This document shows, piece after piece, positions 60,652 through 64,000 of a DNA stretch of 64,000 nucleotides; positions within the stretch are counted from its first letter, which is position 1, and every line of letters begins with the position of its first letter. The stretch is from Brevibacterium daeguense (GTDB taxonomy: Bacteria > Actinomycetota > Actinomycetes > Actinomycetales > Brevibacteriaceae). The stretch lies in contig NZ_JAJTWW010000009.1 in assembly GCF_021729135.1 (NCBI RefSeq), positions 1 to 64,000 of the forward strand, written 5' to 3'. The notes beneath the pieces were generated by a model, which made no database searches, was not told the DNA's origin, and worked only from the letters and a program-made list of their open reading frames with translations. The position numbers were made by a program, and so were the translations under genes.

Positions 60652-61506
60652 ATGGCCACAGACCTTGAGCAGCTGACGCCGGACGGAGCCGCCTACCACG
60701 GAGAGGGGCCGTGCTGGTCGCCTTCCTGGGGTGGCATCCGCTGGCTGGACATGCTCGCCGGGGACGTGCTCGGCTTCGGTGCCGACGGCGGGGTGAGCAG
60801 GACTCATGTCGGAGATGTCGTCGCCTGTGTTCGCCCTCGCCGCGCCGGCGGCGCCGTGCTGGGAATCGAGCGCGGCTTCGCCCTGGAGGAACCCGATGGC
60901 CGGGTCGTTCCGCTGGCGCAGGCCTTCACCGACACCTCGATCCGGATGAATGAGGGCGGGGTCGACCCGGACGGCCGGTTCTACTGCGGCTCGATGGCCT
61001 ACGATCAGTCGCCCGGCGCGGCCGCGCTGTACCGCCTCGATCCCGACGGCACTGTGAGCACCGTGCTCACCGGCGTCACGGTCTCCAACGGTCTGGATTG
61101 GTCACCCGACGGCACCCGCGCCTACTACAACGACACCGCGACCGGCCGCATCGACGTCTTCGACTACGAGCGGGTGGCGGGGCTCGTCGAGCGCCGCCCG
61201 TTCGTGCGCCTGTCCGCGGGGGAGCGCCCCGACGGGCTGACCGTCGACAGCGAGGGCGGGGTCTGGACTGCGATCATCAACCTCGGTCAGGTCCGGCGGT
61301 ACAGCGTCGAGGGCGAACTGGACGAGGTGATCGAGCTGCCCGCGGCGAAGGTCACCGCCTGCGCTTTCGGCGGTGAGGAACTCGACGAGCTGTTCATCAC
61401 GACGTCAGCGGAGAATCTGCCGGCTGAGGAGCGGGCGCACGCTGGAGCGCTGTGGCGAGCCCGACCGGGGGTCACCGGACAGCCGGTGCGCTGCTTCGCG
61501 GGCTGA
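60652..61506 (+). CDS. SMP-30/gluconolactonase family protein
   Basis: The 284-residue protein is a six-bladed beta propeller with the SMP-30 marks: GAAYHGEGPCWSPSWGGIRWLDML (metal Glu), RMNEGGVDPDGRFYCGSM, VSNGLDWSPDGTRAYYNDT and ERPDGLTVDSEGGVWTAI. It hydrolyses sugar lactones with a divalent metal. ATG 60652 is used. The gene is single, followed by 265 bases in which I see no gene. Confidence 0.95.
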   Translation: MATDLEQLTPDGAAYHGEGPCWSPSWGGIRWLDMLAGDVLGFGADGGVSRTHVGDVVACVRPRRAGGAVLGIERGFALEEPDGRVVPLAQAFTDTSIRMNEGGVDPDGRFYCGSMAYDQSPGAAALYRLDPDGTVSTVLTGVTVSNGLDWSPDGTRAYYNDTATGRIDVFDYERVAGLVERRPFVRLSAGERPDGLTVDSEGGVWTAIINLGQVRRYSVEGELDEVIELPAAKVTACAFGGEELDELFITTSAENLPAEERAHAGALWRARPGVTGQPVRCFAG

Positions 61507-61758
61507 TGGCGGGGCCCGACGATCGCCGCCCGCGGGACTCGTTCGCAGGGACGCGCTCGGCTCCGGGGAAAGGGTGTGTTGGGGATGCCGCGCCGATCAC
61601 CGAGGTCACGGCAGGGTCGACTGCGATCATGGACCTCTTCGCTGGGCGACCGCGCTGCGATCAGCCGGTGGCCCCGCCGGCGATTAACGGAGCGTGAACA
61701 GATCGACGCCTGCCGGTGACCAGTGAAGCGGGCGCGACCAGGGCTTCCGCCGAGCAGC

Positions 61759-61764
61759 TAGATT
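61759..61764 (+). promoter_or_regulatory. Probable -10 box, leaderless epimerase gene
   Basis: TAGATT followed by 7 bases and the ATG at 61772. Confidence 0.5.
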
Positions 61765-61771
61765 GTGGCTT

Positions 61772-62746
61772 ATGCGAGCTGCAGATGCCGAACGAGTCGT
61801 AGTCACCGGCGGGTCGGGGTTCATCGGTTGGGCCGTGACGAAGGCGTTTGCCGCCCGCGGAGCCGAGGTGGTTGTGGTCGACCGGAATCCGCCCCCTGCC
61901 GACGACGAACGAGTCAGCACCATCATCGGTGACCTGAACGACCCCGAGGTCCGCCTCTCCGTGATCACCGAGGGGACTGCCGGAGTGATCCACTGCGCCG
62001 CGATCACCTCCGTGCTGCAGTCGGCGGGAATGCCGGCCGAGACATACCAGGCGAATGTGGCGAACACCGCTGAGCTGCTGGAGCTGTGCCGGAAGCACTC
62101 CGTGCCGAGGTTCCTGCTGGCCTCCACGAACGCCGTGGTCGGCGATGTCGGTGAGAAGACCATCACCGCGGATATGCCGTTGGCACCCCTCACGCCATAC
62201 GGGGCCACCAAGGCTGCAGGGGAGATGCTCCTGAGCGGGTACGCCGGAGCGTATGGGATCACTGCCTCCGCCCTCCGACTCACCAACGTGTACGGCCCCG
62301 GGATGAAGCACAAGGACAGCTTTGTCCCCCGGCTGATGCGCGCTGCGCTGTCGGGTGACACTGTCCGGATCCACGGCGACGGCCGCCAGCGTCGTGATCT
62401 GGTGTACCTCGACGACGTCGTCGCCGGGGTGCTGCGGGTGTGGGACAGCGGCTTCACCGGTCGTGCCATTCTGGGGTCCGGCAGATCGATCTCCGTGCTG
62501 GAGATGGTCGAAACCGCTCGCCGAGTGACCGGGCGGCTCCTGCCCAGTGAGCACATCCCGGCTCCCAGGGGTGAGATGCCGGCCGTCGTCGTCGACCTCA
62601 GCGCCAGCGAACGAGAGCTCGGATACCACCCGACGGTGTCGTTTGCCGAGGGGCTGGCCGCGGTCTGGCAGGATTTCCTCCACGACGAGCTTCATGCCGA
62701 CCGTCGCGACAGCCCAGAGCTCGACAGCGTGATCGCCCGCAGCTGA
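61772..62746 (+). CDS. NAD-dependent epimerase/dehydratase (SDR)
   Basis: The 324-residue protein is an extended SDR: VVVTGGSGFIGWAV (NAD motif GxxGxxG), HCAAITSVLQSA, a Ser/Thr region (LASTNAVVGD), the catalytic YxxxK in TPYGATKAAGEML, and DLVYLDDVVAGVLR. It acts on a nucleotide sugar or similar; the substrate is unknown. ATG 61772 with a leaderless -10 box is preferred to one three codons upstream. A GT-C-type membrane protein follows in the same direction at 48 bases. Confidence 0.9.
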   Translation: MRAADAERVVVTGGSGFIGWAVTKAFAARGAEVVVVDRNPPPADDERVSTIIGDLNDPEVRLSVITEGTAGVIHCAAITSVLQSAGMPAETYQANVANTAELLELCRKHSVPRFLLASTNAVVGDVGEKTITADMPLAPLTPYGATKAAGEMLLSGYAGAYGITASALRLTNVYGPGMKHKDSFVPRLMRAALSGDTVRIHGDGRQRRDLVYLDDVVAGVLRVWDSGFTGRAILGSGRSISVLEMVETARRVTGRLLPSEHIPAPRGEMPAVVVDLSASERELGYHPTVSFAEGLAAVWQDFLHDELHADRRDSPELDSVIARS

Positions 62747-62794
62747 GCCTGTCGCCCGTCCCATGAGGTGATCACTGAAAGGATCCGATCCGCC

Positions 62795-64000
62795 GTGAGC
62801 GCTGCCATCAGCAGCAGTCGGCCGCCCGGGAGCCGCACCGCTGGTGTCCTCCCGCGGATCAGGCAGGACCTGCGCCGCCACTGGCTGCTGGGCATCCTGC
62901 TGGTGCTGGGTGTCATCCTGCGGGTGATGACCTGGCTGGCCTACCAGCCTGCGCTGCTGTTCATCGACTCCTTCACCTACCTCGACAACATCGGCCCGCT
63001 GGACCCCAGCGCGGGGCATCCCCTCGGCTACACGCTGATCCTGAGCTTCCTGCTGGGACTGGGCGGCCTCAGCTTCGTCACCGCCGTCCAGCACCTCATC
63101 GGACTGGGCATGGCCTGCGCGCTGTATGCGCTGGCCCGCCGATGGGGAGTGGCACGCTGGCTCAGCGCCCTGGTCGCGGGGGTCGTCCTCCTGGACGCCT
63201 ACCAGCTGCAGATCGAGGCGAACATTCTCTCCGAGGTCTGGTTCCAGGCTCTGCTGGTGGGCATCATGTGGACTCTGCTCGGTCCGAGGCGAGTGCATTG
63301 GAGCTGGGCCGTCCTGGCCGGACTGCTCGTCGGGGCAGCCGTCATTACGCGGACCATCGCCTTCGTGATCGCGCTGCCCGTCCTCGTCTTCCTGCTGACG
63401 TGCGGCGGCGCGCCGACCAGCGCAGCCAGGTGGCGGCAGGCCGGAACGCGGATCGGAGCCGCGCTCATCGCGATGCTGCTCGTCGTCGGCTCCTATGCGG
63501 CCTATTACAACGAGCGAGAAGGCGAATGGCGGATTTCCGGCATCGGCTCCAACATGCTGTACGGCCGGGCGGCCACACTGGCCGACTGCGACAGGCTGCC
63601 GCTCGATCCGGAGATGCTCACGGTCTGCCCTGAGGAGCCGAAGTCGGAGCGCGCCGGCGTCGACGACTACACCCACTATGTCTACGGCACCGAATCTTGG
63701 CCGCGAGGAGAGCTTCCCGATGACGTCGACGGCCAGAAGGTGGCCGTCGAGTTCGGGCGCCTGGTGCTGCGCCACCAACCGCTGGACTTCGCGGTTGCCA
63801 CCCTGGTGGACTTCGTCAAGAACTTCAGCCCGGTCAAGGAGACCTTCCCCAACGATGTCCCTGTCGAACGCTGGCAGTTCCAGACCGAATATCCTCGCTG
63901 GGAGCACCTGGACGAGGATGCCCGGGACTACACCTTCCGATTCGACGGTCAACCGCCGAGCGTCCGCGAGCCGCTTGCTCAATTCCTGCGCGGCTATCAG
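62795..64000 (+). CDS. GT-C-type membrane glycosyltransferase-like protein, 5' part (runs off the right edge)
   Basis: The frame is open from GTG 62795 (AAAGGA upstream) to the end of the window: 402 codons without stop. It has at least six hydrophobic helices. The first extracytoplasmic loop reads LLFIDSFTYLDNIGPLDPSAGHPLGYTLIL, with the acidic Asp of GT-C enzymes after helix 1. A soluble part follows (ADCDRLPLDPEMLTVCPEEPKSE). GT-C enzymes use lipid-linked sugars. With the upstream SDR it suggests envelope glycan work. Confidence 0.8.
   Translation, partial: MSAAISSSRPPGSRTAGVLPRIRQDLRRHWLLGILLVLGVILRVMTWLAYQPALLFIDSFTYLDNIGPLDPSAGHPLGYTLILSFLLGLGGLSFVTAVQHLIGLGMACALYALARRWGVARWLSALVAGVVLLDAYQLQIEANILSEVWFQALLVGIMWTLLGPRRVHWSWAVLAGLLVGAAVITRTIAFVIALPVLVFLLTCGGAPTSAARWRQAGTRIGAALIAMLLVVGSYAAYYNEREGEWRISGIGSNMLYGRAATLADCDRLPLDPEMLTVCPEEPKSERAGVDDYTHYVYGTESWPRGELPDDVDGQKVAVEFGRLVLRHQPLDFAVATLVDFVKNFSPVKETFPNDVPVERWQFQTEYPRWEHLDEDARDYTFRFDGQPPSVREPLAQFLRGYQ

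Overview
The window is high-GC actinobacterial DNA. Gene families and gene order (asparaginase, sterol-carrier protein, ALDH, purF, purM, DUF3073; a DUF222-type HNH protein; WXG100 and FtsK/EssC-type secretion genes; leaderless genes) point to the Micrococcales. A Brevibacterium-like genome is my best guess, made without any database search.

Regions. (1) 1-17 kb: the start of a DUF222/HNH-type gene, then a minus-strand block with a type VII-like secretion core: a WXG100 protein, a 1669-aa FHA/FtsK ATPase of EccC/EssC type, a LysM protein with a SARP-like C-terminus, an exported protein and a lipoprotein. An alkaline phosphatase follows on the plus strand. Next comes a minus-strand cassette of a small WXG-like protein, a DUF1023-type alpha/beta hydrolase and a lipoprotein whose 5' end looks frameshifted, and then a DUF6882-like protein. 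(2) 17-28 kb: purine biosynthesis. purS-purQ, a low-molecular-weight tyrosine phosphatase and purD-purC lie on the minus strand. Asparaginase, a sterol-carrier protein, ALDH, a membrane protein, purF and purM lie on the plus strand, followed by DUF3073 on the minus strand. purL is not here. (3) 28-31 kb: a hypothetical protein and an FtsH protease. (4) 31-43.3 kb: a variable region of small transferable-looking genes (hydrolases, M23 peptidase/CPBP pair, RibD-type reductase, VOC, SRPBCC, NTF2-like and GNAT proteins, a nitroreductase, two TetR and one AraC regulator), with several gene relics. It ends at a tRNA-Phe/Asp/Glu cluster. (5) 43.8-47 kb: a zincin-like metallopeptidase, YbaK, a YigZ/IMPACT protein and a class III aminotransferase. 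(6) 47-58 kb: a universal stress protein and a catabolic/transport block (M20 amidase, YtcJ-type amidohydrolase, TPP enzyme, MHS transporter, polar amino-acid ABC transporter). (7) 58-64 kb: a thioredoxin-reductase-like flavoprotein, a DUF2071 relic, a methyltransferase-like protein, an SMP-30 lactonase, an epimerase and the first 402 codons of a GT-C-type membrane protein that runs off the window.

How genes work together. Purine genes show stop/start overlaps typical of translational coupling. A TetR regulator at 41.2 kb has a perfect palindrome at its promoter and near-copies in front of the nitroreductase and of an NTF2-like/GNAT operon, which suggests a small local regulon. The WXG100/FtsK cluster and the WXG-like/hydrolase/lipoprotein cassette may be a secretion machine and a cargo module of the same pathway; this is inference.
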